The position numbers were made by a program, and so were the translations under genes. The notes beneath the pieces were generated by a model. That model ran no database searches. It saw only the letters and a list, made by a program, of their open reading frames with translations, and had not been told where the DNA came from. Below, piece after piece: positions 6,870 through 15,197 of a stretch of DNA of 64,000 nt (the stretch's first letter is position 1; each line of letters opens with the position of its first letter). This stretch comes from Mesobacillus selenatarsenatis SF-1 (GTDB taxonomy: Bacteria; Bacillota; Bacilli; Bacillales; Cytobacillaceae), in the NCBI RefSeq assembly GCF_000813125.1, contig NZ_BASE01000106.1, positions 1 through 64,000 of the forward strand, read 5' to 3'.

Positions 6870-8060
6870 TTACTTACCGTTACCTTTCCCTTTTTCCTTG
6901 TCTTCATTTTTATCACTGTCATCGTCTTCTTCGTTATCTCCGTCTTCTTGTTTTTCTTTATTTTTCTTGGCTTCTTCACGCTTTTTTTCTTCAGCTTTTT
7001 TTGCTGCTTCTCTTTGCTGCTCTTCGGCCTTTTTTGCTGCTTCTCTTTGTTGCTCTTCAGCCTTTTTGGCTGCTTTCCTTTGCTGCTCTTCAGCTTTCTT
7101 AGCTGCCTCACGTTCTTGTTCTTCAGCTTTTTTCACAGCTTTAGCCTTTTCTTCGGCCTTTGTTACACTTTGTGCTGAAGCAACACTTACCTGCTGGTCA
7201 GTAGATTGTTCAGTTACTGTTTCTTCATTTTCACTTTCTTTTTCATCTACTGCTTCAGTTTCATCGACAGGCTGTTCGGTTTCTTCCGTAATCTCTTCTT
7301 CGGACCCTTCTTTGTTTTCATCAGTTTCTGTATCTTTATCTGTTTCTTCATCAGATGCCTGTTTTTTGCCTGATGCTAGGCCTTTCATTTGAGATGGATG
7401 AACACCAAGCTGCTTAGCTGCCTGTCCGAATCCAATCTTTTCTTCGGTATATAAATCAGTGATTTCTTCTACTGGTTTGCCAGCTGCTTCTGCCAGCCAG
7501 AAGATTTGAGCTATTTGGCCATATCCCAACTCCAGTTCACGCAGCTGAGAAACCATTTCCTGGTCCAAATCCTTCACTACGTTAGCAACGACCTTCGCTT
7601 GTTCTGTTGCTTCTTCAACCTCTTCCTTCAGCTCATCTTCCAGGTCTTCAGTCAACTCATCTTCAATTTCCGATACTTCTTCAAGCCCTTCCGTCAGACC
7701 GTCTTCTCCTTCAGTATCCACCTCATCTTCTACAATCACTTCCGTTACCTTATCCTGTGCTTCTTCAAGCGCTGCTAAATATTCCTCAAAGGCTACTTGA
7801 ACGAATTCTGTTTTTTCTTCAGCTGACATCGCTGTAGCTTCAGCCAATCTCTCGTTCGCGAATTCCAGGAGAAGCTGGGCTTCTTTTTCATCATCGAAGG
7901 TTACTAGTAGCTTCAATTCCTCAAATAATTGATCAAACGTAAATAAAAACTCGTCAGGAGTCGTTCCCGGATCTACTGTTTGGACTATCTCATCTGCAGA
8001 GACTCCCGTTCCAAAAGCAAGCACTCCGGTCAAAATTGTTGATGCTAAAAGCTTCTTCAT
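6870..8060 (-). CDS. Secreted DUF5667 protein with Lys/Glu/Ala repeat tail
   Basis: 396 residues from the ATG at 8060 (GGAGG 7 nt upstream; an upstream in-frame start would encode untranslated leader). Residues 1-23 are a signal peptide (KKLLASTILTGVLAFGTGVSA). Residues ~30-110 match DUF5667: a FDQLFEELKLLVTFDDEKEAQ helix and FANERLAEA. An acidic region follows, then a helical segment (about 170-235), a Glu/Thr/Asp-rich linker, and at the end near-perfect decapeptide repeats (AAKKAEEQQR) before a charged tail. It is likely exported and surface or matrix associated. The leader contains a c-di-GMP riboswitch and terminator, so it is probably tied to the sessile/motile switch. Confidence 0.8.
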   Translation of the reverse strand: MKKLLASTILTGVLAFGTGVSADEIVQTVDPGTTPDEFLFTFDQLFEELKLLVTFDDEKEAQLLLEFANERLAEATAMSAEEKTEFVQVAFEEYLAALEEAQDKVTEVIVEDEVDTEGEDGLTEGLEEVSEIEDELTEDLEDELKEEVEEATEQAKVVANVVKDLDQEMVSQLRELELGYGQIAQIFWLAEAAGKPVEEITDLYTEEKIGFGQAAKQLGVHPSQMKGLASGKKQASDEETDKDTETDENKEGSEEEITEETEQPVDETEAVDEKESENEETVTEQSTDQQVSVASAQSVTKAEEKAKAVKKAEEQEREAAKKAEEQQRKAAKKAEEQQREAAKKAEEQQREAAKKAEEKKREEAKKNKEKQEDGDNEEDDDSDKNEDKEKGKGNGK

Positions 8061-8102
8061 TCCAATACCTCCACTTTTTCCTATATTGGAATTAAAATCG
8101 AC

Positions 8103-8130
8103 AAAAAAAGTGCTGTCCGAAGAGCAGCAC
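8103..8130 (-). terminator. Expression-platform terminator of the c-di-GMP riboswitch
   Basis: On the minus strand GTGCTG...CAGCAC closes over a UUCG tetraloop stem and is followed by seven T. It sits between the aptamer and the ATG at 8060, so it can stop transcription of the DUF5667 gene. Confidence 0.85.
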
Positions 8131-8149
8131 ATACACAAGCTATGTGAAT

Positions 8150-8236
8150 CTTCGGCAACTGGCTGGCATGGTCGATGACTTTAGCCCCTGTAGCTTTGCG
8201 CCCCCAGATTTCTCTGGGTTTGCCATTATCGGATTT
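8150..8236 (-). ncRNA. Cyclic di-GMP-I (GEMM) riboswitch
   Basis: Minus-strand blocks GGCAAACCCAGAGAAATC, GGGGCGCAAAGCTACAGGGG, CTAAAGTCATCGACCATGCC and AGCCAGTTGCCG are the hallmarks of the GEMM-I aptamer: the GCAAA tetraloop-like segment, the tetraloop receptor, and the conserved A-U-G/GCC second stem. It precedes a terminator and the secreted DUF5667 protein. Whether ligand turns the gene on or off cannot be decided by eye. Confidence 0.9.
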
Positions 8237-8300
8237 TAATTCTACTTTTATCTTACTTATTCGACAGGGAAAAATAAATAGAAATTTTAAAAACTTAATA

Positions 8301-9146
8301 TTATTCTGCAGCCTTCCCAAACTTCCCTTCCTGATAATCGCGATAAGCCTGGCGAATCTCCTCCATCGAATTCATCACAAACGGTCCGTAGGCCACCACT
8401 TCCTCTTTAATTGGCTTCCCGGAATATACCAATCCTCTTGATCGCTTATTCGCTTTCAGCATTAGTCTGCTTGCACCTACGCCTCCGTCATTAAAAGTCA
8501 AAGTCGCTGCGGATGATTTTTTGAGGTTTGTCTGGCTTGAGCCCGCATCGATTTCACCGGATAGGATATATAAGAACGCGTTATGTGATTCCGGTAATTC
8601 ATATGTGAAGTTAGCTCCCTCTGCTAGCTGAATTTCTGATAGAGTAAACGGCACTAATGGCTCGAGAGGCCCTTTCACTCCAGCAGTTTCTCCTGAATAC
8701 ACCTTTAAAGTTCCGCCTTCAAACTGGACAACAGGTGCATCTTCCGAAAATACGTTTTGATAAGAGGTGGTTGTGCTTTTCAACTCCTTAGGCAAGTTCA
8801 GCCAGAGCTGCAGTGTATGTGCTATATCATTGTCCACTGCCTCTTCAGCATGCCTCGCACCACTACCGGCGTTCATGTACTGGATATCACCAGATTCCAG
8901 GATACTGTGACCACCATGATTGTCAATGTGCTCAAGCCTTCCGTCAATGATATATGTGATTGTCTGGAAACCGCGATGCGGGTGATCGGAAAACGTCCCG
9001 CGCTTAAACCAGTCCTCCGCCATTAAAATGAAAGGATCCAACTCCCTCCAGTTTTGCGGATTAAGTACAAGTCCCGCCTGGACGTGCGGCATCCCTCTCT
9101 CTTCATATTGAACGGTCCAATGGTTCTTGATATCTCTATTAAACAT
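8301..9146 (-). CDS. Pirin family protein
   Basis: 281 residues. Two cupin domains are evident. The N-terminal one carries the metal site HPHRGFQTITYI (His-x-His), then a downstream GSGARHAEEAVDN with a third His and Glu. The C-terminal cupin includes NAFLYILSGEI. Pirins are Fe(II)-binding proteins; some have quercetinase activity and others have regulatory roles, and which applies here is unknown. No terminator follows, so reading into the riboswitch region of the next gene is possible. Confidence 0.9.
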   Translation of the reverse strand: MFNRDIKNHWTVQYEERGMPHVQAGLVLNPQNWRELDPFILMAEDWFKRGTFSDHPHRGFQTITYIIDGRLEHIDNHGGHSILESGDIQYMNAGSGARHAEEAVDNDIAHTLQLWLNLPKELKSTTTSYQNVFSEDAPVVQFEGGTLKVYSGETAGVKGPLEPLVPFTLSEIQLAEGANFTYELPESHNAFLYILSGEIDAGSSQTNLKKSSAATLTFNDGGVGASRLMLKANKRSRGLVYSGKPIKEEVVAYGPFVMNSMEEIRQAYRDYQEGKFGKAAE

Positions 9147-9318
9147 TTACATAACCCCTTTATCTAAATTAGCCTAAGTTCTTATCACCAAATTATAACA
9201 ATCCTATGATATATTTTAAAATAAAGATACTTTAAACTGAGAGATATAGATATGCATGACTGGATTTACTCAATTCCGATCCAGCAGAAGGATTGATACA
9301 CAGGGGCAGGTAAAATAT

Positions 9319-10122
9319 ATGAATATAAAGCAAGATTTCAATTGGGTAGGAAACGAGGAAAGTTTTGTGGACCAGCCAAGTACTGTTGAGTTGGGCACTA
9401 TCTGCATTGGCAGGTACGGAGGGAGTTCCAGTGCAGGCCAATACAAAAATGAGGATGGCTGCTTCATTTTGACAGATCCTGAACAGGATTGGGAGTTTCT
9501 GATTCTTTTAGATGCCCACACTAGTGCCGAAAGTGCTGAAATGATTGTTGAAACCTTCAGGCAACAAAAGGATAAAATACGAAATCTCCTCTCCCTATCT
9601 ATAAATGAAGCTTTTCGAAGTTTGGAACATTTTACACTTAATCTTTTTCAAAGTGAAGATTTTTTAGAGGCTTGCCAGAGAATTAATGGAGAAACTGCCT
9701 GCTTGATCGTCTCCAGGAAAGGCAAGTACTGCTGGTGGTTTTCTGTTGGCGACTGTCTATTCTACTTGCACCATCCCGAACTTGCCTCACTTGGCCAGTA
9801 TCAAGTGAACCAGCGCCATTTTTTTGAATGGATTGGTCAAGTAAACACCTTTAATCAAGCTGTTCCTTGCTTCAGCATCGGAACAAAGGAATTACGAAAA
9901 GGCGTGAATCATCTCATTATGACAACGGATGGCCTGGTTGAGTGCCCAGGGGAGCCATACATAGACCCAAAAGCCATTTTCAATGAATTCTCTCATTCGT
10001 CCAACAAAAATGGAGTAAGAAAACTGCTTAAAAGAATTCAAGATAACAATGTACGTGATAGCACAACCATCGTATCCTGGATGGTGGCCATCGAGGAAGA
10101 AGCGACAATACCAAGTGAATAA
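9319..10122 (+). CDS. PP2C-like serine/threonine phosphatase domain protein
   Basis: 267 residues from the ATG at 9319; an ATG at 9256 has no ribosome site. Recognisable PP2C signatures are GQYKNEDGCFIL (metal-binding Asp in the motif KNEDG), LLLDAH, ACLIVSRKGKYCWWFSVGDCLFYL (the GD of motif 8) and LIMTTDGLVECPG (metal Asp). The substrate and any partner kinase are not visible in the neighbourhood. Predicted cytoplasmic, transcribed alone, with its own terminator. Confidence 0.8.
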   Translation: MNIKQDFNWVGNEESFVDQPSTVELGTICIGRYGGSSSAGQYKNEDGCFILTDPEQDWEFLILLDAHTSAESAEMIVETFRQQKDKIRNLLSLSINEAFRSLEHFTLNLFQSEDFLEACQRINGETACLIVSRKGKYCWWFSVGDCLFYLHHPELASLGQYQVNQRHFFEWIGQVNTFNQAVPCFSIGTKELRKGVNHLIMTTDGLVECPGEPYIDPKAIFNEFSHSSNKNGVRKLLKRIQDNNVRDSTTIVSWMVAIEEEATIPSE

Positions 10123-10133
10123 AAACGGGAAAG

Positions 10134-10167
10134 ACGCTCAAATGTATCTATTTGGGCGTGTTTTTTT
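10134..10167 (+). terminator. Rho-independent terminator
   Basis: ACGCTCAAAT / ATTTGGGCGT stem (one G-U pair) followed by TTTTTTT, after the PP2C gene. Confidence 0.85.
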
Positions 10168-10229
10168 ATTTAGTTTTCCGTAGACCTGAGACTTATAGCT
10201 CGCCTCAACTATTATTCTAGTAAACTGTA

Positions 10230-10258
10230 TTGTGAGAAGACCTTTTATCCTATATAAT
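10230..10258 (+). promoter_or_regulatory. Sigma-A promoter of queT
   Basis: TTGTGA (10230-10235), 17-bp spacer, perfect TATAAT (10253-10258), about 20 bp before the preQ1 aptamer. Confidence 0.8.
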
Positions 10259-10278
10259 ATAAAACTGGCTTTTAAATA

Positions 10279-10316
10279 ACGTGGTTCGTAACCATCCCAC
10301 GTAAAAAAACTAGGAG
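10279..10316 (+). ncRNA. preQ1-I riboswitch
   Basis: ACGTGGTTCGTAACCATCCC followed by ACGTAAAAAAACTAGGAG is the short preQ1-I aptamer: stem CGTGG/CCACG, preQ1-binding loop CATCC and the A-rich tail forming the pseudoknot. The tail overlaps the TAGGAG Shine-Dalgarno of the next gene, so ligand should block translation. Confidence 0.92.
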
Positions 10317-10326
10317 AGATGAAAAA

Positions 10327-10812
10327 ATGAATACGAGAACGATTGTCCGGAACGGGATTCTGGCTGCTTTATATATAGCCGTTTCTGCCGTCATCCAGCC
10401 ATTTGGCTTCACCAATGTGCAATTCCGCGTATCGGAAATGTTCAACCACTTAATTGTTTTCAATAAGAAATATTTCTTTGGAATCGTATTGGGTGTGTTT
10501 TTAACAAATCTGCTCTTTTCACCAATGGTCGCATACGACCTTGTCTTTGGAGTGGGCCAGTCTGTGATATCCTTGCTGATTACTATTTTCACAGCAAAAT
10601 ATATTAAAAGCATCATCGGGCGCATGATCGTGAATACAGTGGTTTTCACCTTCACGATGTTCCTGATTGCAATTGAATTGAACCTGGCATTCCAATTGCC
10701 ATTCTGGTTCACATGGCTGACAACGGCTGCAGGCGAATTTACGGTAATGGCTGTAGGTATCCCTGTAATGCTTGCAATTCACAAGCGCGTAAACCTTGAA
10801 AAATTGGTTTAG
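10327..10812 (+). CDS. queT: QueT-family queuosine precursor transporter
   Basis: 161 residues, mostly hydrophobic, with about five membrane segments. The start RNGILAALYIAVSAVIQPFG and the VQFRVSEMFNHL motif are typical of QueT, the proposed S-component of an ECF-type importer for preQ1 or queuine. The preQ1-I riboswitch directly upstream confirms the assignment to queuosine-precursor uptake. Monocistronic, ended by a strong bidirectional hairpin. Confidence 0.95.
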   Translation: MNTRTIVRNGILAALYIAVSAVIQPFGFTNVQFRVSEMFNHLIVFNKKYFFGIVLGVFLTNLLFSPMVAYDLVFGVGQSVISLLITIFTAKYIKSIIGRMIVNTVVFTFTMFLIAIELNLAFQLPFWFTWLTTAAGEFTVMAVGIPVMLAIHKRVNLEKLV

Positions 10813-10819
10813 ATATATG

Positions 10820-10848
10820 AAAACGCATGGAGAGAAATCCATGCGTTT
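10820..10848. terminator. Bidirectional terminator
   Basis: Perfect 12-bp stem AAAACGCATGGA / TCCATGCGTTTT, with T or A tracts on both sides; serves queT and the convergent Nudix gene. Confidence 0.9.
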
Positions 10849-10863
10849 TTTATACCTTATACC

Positions 10864-11274
10864 TTATACTTGAAGGCTGCCCGTAAACTTCATCAGAAAC
10901 TCCCTATCTTCTTTGAAGCCAAAATCTGATTTGCTCATCTCACTCACCTTTTTCCAGGCAATTTCATGGATTAATCCATCAGGGTCCTGAATCCGCAGGT
11001 CTCCTCCTATTATTTTTATCTCGAAGTACTGAACCTTGACTTCCACTCCAAAAAAGACGCCAGTTTTCACAAAAAGCTGTCGGACGATTTCTGCTTCATA
11101 TCCGGTCTCTTCCAGCACTTCCCTGATGCAGCACTGCTCAAAAGTCTCTCCGTCTTCCTTACCGCCAGCAGGTACTGCCCATAGTTTTTCTTCGTCCTTT
11201 TTCCCCTGGCGAACCATGAGGATCTCTCCCTGTTCATTTAAACAAACTCCAGCAGACCCCTCCCAAATATCCAT
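10864..11274 (-). CDS. Nudix hydrolase
   Basis: 136 residues. The Nudix box is complete: GGKEDGETFEQCCIREVLEE followed by TGY fits GX5EX7REUXEEXGU, the Mg2+-binding pyrophosphohydrolase loop. Residues before it (LWAVPAGG) form the usual strand. The nucleotide substrate cannot be predicted. It starts after AAAGGGGC, 28 bp downstream of the diguanylate cyclase gene, and is likely cotranscribed with it. Confidence 0.9.
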   Translation of the reverse strand: MDIWEGSAGVCLNEQGEILMVRQGKKDEEKLWAVPAGGKEDGETFEQCCIREVLEETGYEAEIVRQLFVKTGVFFGVEVKVQYFEIKIIGGDLRIQDPDGLIHEIAWKKVSEMSKSDFGFKEDREFLMKFTGSLQV

Positions 11275-11302
11275 TCTCTTGCCCCTTTAAGATAGCCATG
11301 AT

Positions 11303-12259
11303 TTATAAGCCGTATGTATATTCCTTTTTACGCCTTTTAACTCTATACATATTCGCATCTGCTATGGATAACAATTCATCCATTTTCCCAATCGAGCGAT
11401 TGGAGTATGCGTATCCAATTGATATTTCAATTTTATACTCTTGTTTGTCCATGTTAAAAAGGGCAATAGATGACTCGATAAAATTGATAAGGTCGGACAC
11501 GGATTCTTCTTTCTTATCAGCCAGGAGAATGGCGAATTCATCGCCTCCGATTCTTGAGACAGAAATATTATCCGAAGAGAAGGATTTTAATAGCTTCGCT
11601 GTTTCAATTAACAGCCTGTCCCCTTGCTTATGTCCAAATGAATCATTCATCATTTTTAAATTATCTAAATCACACAAAATGATTGCAATAGGACTATTCT
11701 TTTTTATATTAAAAAATGCTGCCTTTTGTTCGAAATATTGACGATTATAGATTCCTGTTAAGGCATCATGGTAAATCCGATATTCCAAGTCTTTCTGCAG
11801 TTGGATTTTTTCATCAATATTTCGAATGATTCCCTGGACAGCAACTAGTTGTCCATCCTCATATACCGGGCTTGCATGTTCTTCAAACCAGAGGTAGCGG
11901 CCATCTGGGCCCAGCCATCTCTGAAGGATAGGCTTTGAATAATCCAGATTTCCTGTCACTTTATTATGTAAATGATCAACATCATCAGGATGAGAACGCT
12001 CAAAACAGTCGAATGGATTTTCCATGGCCGCTTTTACGACCCCTGGACCCAAATAAAGGTCCAGAGAAGGACTTATATATTTAAATTTAAATTCCGGCTT
12101 TACTTGATAATAGTAAACGATATCCTTTGAGTCTTCCACTAGCCTGACAATCCTCTGTTCCTGTTCATTCGGTTCATGATCATGAAACCTTTTTAGCCTT
12201 GATCGATAAATCAAGATTGTTAATCCAACCCCAACAGCAAACCCACTTATTAACTCCAT
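11303..12259 (-). CDS. Membrane-anchored PAS-GGDEF diguanylate cyclase
   Basis: 318 residues from the ATG at 12259 (AGGGG 9 nt upstream). An N-terminal membrane helix (about 1-18) precedes a PAS domain (about 40-150; KYISPSLDLYLG, SHPDDVDHLH, PAC end GIIRNIDEKIQL) and a GGDEF domain (about 155-315) with the intact SRIGGDEF active site and the DALTGIYNR start. The position of the inhibitory I-site has F-S-S-D instead of RxxD, so product feedback may be lost. It should make c-di-GMP at the membrane in response to an unknown cue, and could feed the c-di-GMP riboswitch 3 kb away. Confidence 0.92.
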   Translation of the reverse strand: MELISGFAVGVGLTILIYRSRLKRFHDHEPNEQEQRIVRLVEDSKDIVYYYQVKPEFKFKYISPSLDLYLGPGVVKAAMENPFDCFERSHPDDVDHLHNKVTGNLDYSKPILQRWLGPDGRYLWFEEHASPVYEDGQLVAVQGIIRNIDEKIQLQKDLEYRIYHDALTGIYNRQYFEQKAAFFNIKKNSPIAIILCDLDNLKMMNDSFGHKQGDRLLIETAKLLKSFSSDNISVSRIGGDEFAILLADKKEESVSDLINFIESSIALFNMDKQEYKIEISIGYAYSNRSIGKMDELLSIADANMYRVKRRKKEYTYGL

Positions 12260-12268
12260 AACATCCAA

Positions 12269-12576
12269 CCCCTGTATACCAAAGATGCGAATCTTCCCAT
12301 ATAATGGATTTTATCACAAAAGAAATAATAGAAATATATCTTTAAAAACTTTTGTTCTCCTATTCTCTTCTATTAAATCTCATAGCAGAAATTGTTCCAA
12401 CTTTAATAAAGCCGCTTACCTTAACAACTTCCTATATAAGACAACTGCCAAATGCCCTGACACCGAATAGGATTAAATGTGAAAAGTACCTTTCGATGCA
12501 AAAACAGCCTTAATAAAAGACCTTGCGTAAACATATATATCTATCATTGCAGGACTTTTTTCCGGGGAGGGTCATA
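12269..12576. other. Gene-free stretch between divergent genes
   Basis: 308 AT-rich bases between the cyclase and the LysM-GH18 gene. It should hold both promoters. CATATATAT near 12531 could be part of a sporulation-type -10 element for the hydrolase, but no convincing -35 partner was found. A 61-codon frame at 12285-12470 has no ribosome site. Confidence 0.5.
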
Positions 12577-14010
12577 ATGATCATTCATGTTGTCCAAAGA
12601 GGTGAATCACTGTGGCAAATCGCAAACAGATATCAAGTGACAATTCCACAGATTACTGATATTAACGGTCTTGAAAACCCAAACCAGCTGGTCGTTGGCC
12701 TGGCCTTGCTTATTCCATCTCATGATACTTTCCATTCAGTTCGATCCGGAGAAGCATTATGGTCAATTGCCCAGCGTTACGGGACGACCGTAGATGCCAT
12801 CATCCGGGCTAATGCTATAACCAACCCTGCCCTAATCTACCCTGGGACCGTACTCCGCATACCAGCCACCCGCCACACGATCCAGCGCGGTGAAACCTTA
12901 TGGCACATATCCCAGCGTTATGGGGTAACCATACAGGCGATCATCAAGGCCAATCAAATCCAAAATCCGAATCTGCTGTATCCAGGGACTATTCTATTCA
13001 TTCCAAAACCAAAACCAACGATTGAATCAAATGCATTCACCTATCATTCTGACGAGAAGGCAATTGAGCTGGTCGGCGAAGTAGCCGATTTGATGACCTA
13101 TATTGCTCCGTTCGCATATGTCATCCAGCCTGACGGTTCGCTTGTTCTTTACATGAAGGATGATACCGAAGCCATCCAGACTGGGCTGGCAAAAGGCGCA
13201 CTGCCAATGATGTCGATCACCAACTTTACAGCGACTGAGGCTGGGGAGAATATCGCCCATGAAGTTCTTGCTAGTGAAGCAAATCGCAGCACACTGCTCA
13301 ACAATACCCTTACTGTTATGCGTGAAAAAGGTTACCGTGGCTTGAACATTGATTTCGAAAATGTCCTGCCTGCTGACCGTGAGCTTTATAATACATTTCT
13401 GCAAGAAGCTGTTGATGCCCTTCATAAAGAAGGCTATTTTGTTTCAACCTCTCTGGCGCCAAAAATCAGTGCCGATCAAAAAGGATTATTATATGAAGCG
13501 CATGATTATCCTGCACACGGCAGGATAGCAGATTTTGTTGTTTTGATGACATACGAATGGGGCTACCGTTTCGGATCGCCTCAGGCTGTTTCACCATTGA
13601 ACGAAATCCGCAGAGTGCTTGATTATGCCATTACCGCTATCCCAAGGAATAAAATCCTGATGGGATTCCAGCTATATGCAAGAGACTGGATCATCCCCCA
13701 TGTTCAGGGCCAGGAAGCTGAAACATACAGCCCGCAGGAAGCAGTTAATCGCGCCATCAGATATGGCGCTGCGATTCAATATGATACTGTAGCCGCATCG
13801 CCATATTTCCGATACACCGATGAACAGGGCCGCCAGCACCAAGTATGGTTCGAAGACGCCCGCAGTGCCCAGGCAAAGTTTGATCTGATTAAGCAATATA
13901 ACTTGCGTGGAGTCAGCTACTGGGTGCTTGGCTACCCATTCCCGCAAAACTGGGCACTGCTGGACGATAATTTTAATATCAAGAAGTTGAAGGAAGACCT
14001 TTTAGATTAA
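12577..14010 (+). CDS. LysM-GH18 spore cortex hydrolase, YaaH/SleL-like
   Basis: 477 residues from the ATG at 12577, after GGGGAGGG. Three LysM domains come first (about residues 3-47, 51-95 and 98-142; each with the RGESLWQIA or RYGV pattern and an NP-x-x-Y-PG-x-x-IP ending). A GH18 domain fills the rest, with GLNIDFENV providing the DxE catalytic motif, VVLMTYEWG and a conserved WFED near the end. YaaH/SleL proteins have two LysM domains and act as N-acetylglucosaminidases on germinating-spore cortex; this one has three. No signal peptide, as in the family, since it acts within the spore coat. Confidence 0.9.
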   Translation: MIIHVVQRGESLWQIANRYQVTIPQITDINGLENPNQLVVGLALLIPSHDTFHSVRSGEALWSIAQRYGTTVDAIIRANAITNPALIYPGTVLRIPATRHTIQRGETLWHISQRYGVTIQAIIKANQIQNPNLLYPGTILFIPKPKPTIESNAFTYHSDEKAIELVGEVADLMTYIAPFAYVIQPDGSLVLYMKDDTEAIQTGLAKGALPMMSITNFTATEAGENIAHEVLASEANRSTLLNNTLTVMREKGYRGLNIDFENVLPADRELYNTFLQEAVDALHKEGYFVSTSLAPKISADQKGLLYEAHDYPAHGRIADFVVLMTYEWGYRFGSPQAVSPLNEIRRVLDYAITAIPRNKILMGFQLYARDWIIPHVQGQEAETYSPQEAVNRAIRYGAAIQYDTVAASPYFRYTDEQGRQHQVWFEDARSAQAKFDLIKQYNLRGVSYWVLGYPFPQNWALLDDNFNIKKLKEDLLD

Positions 14011-14018
14011 CATATTAA

Positions 14019-14055
14019 AATAGCCTTCTAGTGAACCATCCTCTAGAAGGCTATT
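14019..14055. terminator. Terminator between convergent genes
   Basis: AATAGCCTTCTAG / CTAGAAGGCTATT, 13-bp perfect stem with an 11-nt loop; T-tract is weak on both sides. Confidence 0.65.
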
Positions 14056-14094
14056 CGTCATCTCTCATTTTGATCAACTAAGAAAGTGCATGGC

Positions 14095-14862
14095 TCACTC
14101 CTGCCAGGCATTTTCAGTTCCTTCTATAAATCTTCCATCCTTCATGATTGGCACAATGCCGGAAACATTTAACTGACTGCAATACCTCACATCTTCCTCA
14201 TAGCCTCGTTCACGCAATTCACGTCCGCTGCCGGAATCCCAAACCAATTCTTTTAATCGATTTTCTGAACTAGTAAAAGCTCCTGCGCATACCTCAGCTT
14301 CCGGAGATTTCCCACCACTCAGCTTTGCAAGGATTGCACCAGCACCTAAATAATCCTCAATCGACGGCCTGAGTCGATCTTCATTTTCACGAGCGTCATT
14401 CCACATTTCCCCGCATGGCACGACTGTGATGGCTGCTCCTGTTTCCTGCTGTAGCTTATCCGCCAGCACTGCAACAGCTGAAGCATTAAGCAGTGACCCT
14501 ATCAATAGTGCAGGCACCTTGGAAGCAATCCACGAACAATAAGCACCATTAAGCGAAGACAATACATAACGCTGATTGCGATGCTCCTCATTAAATGTCA
14601 CCGGTGACAAGGTGGGTTTTCCTGTTCTAGCTGCTTCTGCCCTTCCAAGAATATATTCTGCTCCGATGCTGGCCGCATATTTATTTCCATCGAGCTCTGG
14701 AGGATATGGAAAGACCGTTGCCCCCGCGGTTAAAGCAGCGACGATTGTGGACGAAAAGCATAGTACATCGACAATGATGACTATGTCACCCCGCTCTGCT
14801 GCTTCCCTCGCCCCACGCCTTCCCCACTCCACCTTACATTCATAACAAGACTGACTGAACAT
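14095..14862 (-). CDS. 2-phosphosulfolactate phosphatase family protein (ComB/YitC-like)
   Basis: 255 residues. The ComB fold signatures are IVIIVDVLCFSSTIVAALTAGA (the acidic strand and helix), a SSLNGAYCSW segment and CAGAFTSSENRLKELVWDSGSGREL. ComB hydrolyses phosphosulfolactate to sulfolactate in coenzyme M synthesis; in Bacillus, YitC-type proteins are thought to supply spore sulfolactate. Starts at an ATG after GAGGTGAG. Exact function here is inferred from the family. Confidence 0.85.
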   Translation of the reverse strand: MFSQSCYECKVEWGRRGAREAAERGDIVIIVDVLCFSSTIVAALTAGATVFPYPPELDGNKYAASIGAEYILGRAEAARTGKPTLSPVTFNEEHRNQRYVLSSLNGAYCSWIASKVPALLIGSLLNASAVAVLADKLQQETGAAITVVPCGEMWNDARENEDRLRPSIEDYLGAGAILAKLSGGKSPEAEVCAGAFTSSENRLKELVWDSGSGRELRERGYEEDVRYCSQLNVSGIVPIMKDGRFIEGTENAWQE

Positions 14863-15123
14863 TTACACTCACCTCGCATTTTTCTATGGAAATTAATTAT
14901 TCTCCGTTTATCTGCCTATTCCTTCTCAGTCTTCAGCCCTATGTTAAAATCTGTCTCAAGCTCATTATAGATTTCTATACCAAGGGATAAAATGGAAATA
15001 TATTAAGGGGAATTAAAAGATTCTTATTTTCAAGCACAACTACACATTACAAATATAGGTATTTTCATATGAAAATAATTATATTTTTACAAAATCTTAG
15101 TTATATTTTCCTATAAAAGTGTG

Positions 15124-15175
15124 TATAATCTGTCTTTGGGTGCATAAAATAGAAATTTTTTACATTCCTATTTTA
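15124..15175 (+). promoter_or_regulatory. Promoter region of the RND pump with palindrome
   Basis: TATAAT at 15124-15129 is a good -10 box with a poor -35. Just downstream TAAAATAG (15145-15152) and CTATTTTA (15168-15175) form an 8-bp inverted repeat with a 15-nt spacer, which could bind a repressor. The rest of the 335-bp gap 14863-15197 is AT-rich and shows nothing else. Confidence 0.5.
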
Positions 15176-15197
15176 CGATAATAACGGGGAGGACTTT

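Noticed and set aside
6863-7392. Several plus-strand and minus-strand frames (82-164 aa) opposite the DUF5667 repeats
   Set aside because: Low-complexity shadows of the Lys/Glu/Ala repeat coding region.
12285-12470. 61-codon frame upstream of the LysM-GH18 gene
   Set aside because: No ribosome site, no recognisable motif, AT-rich composition of a promoter region.
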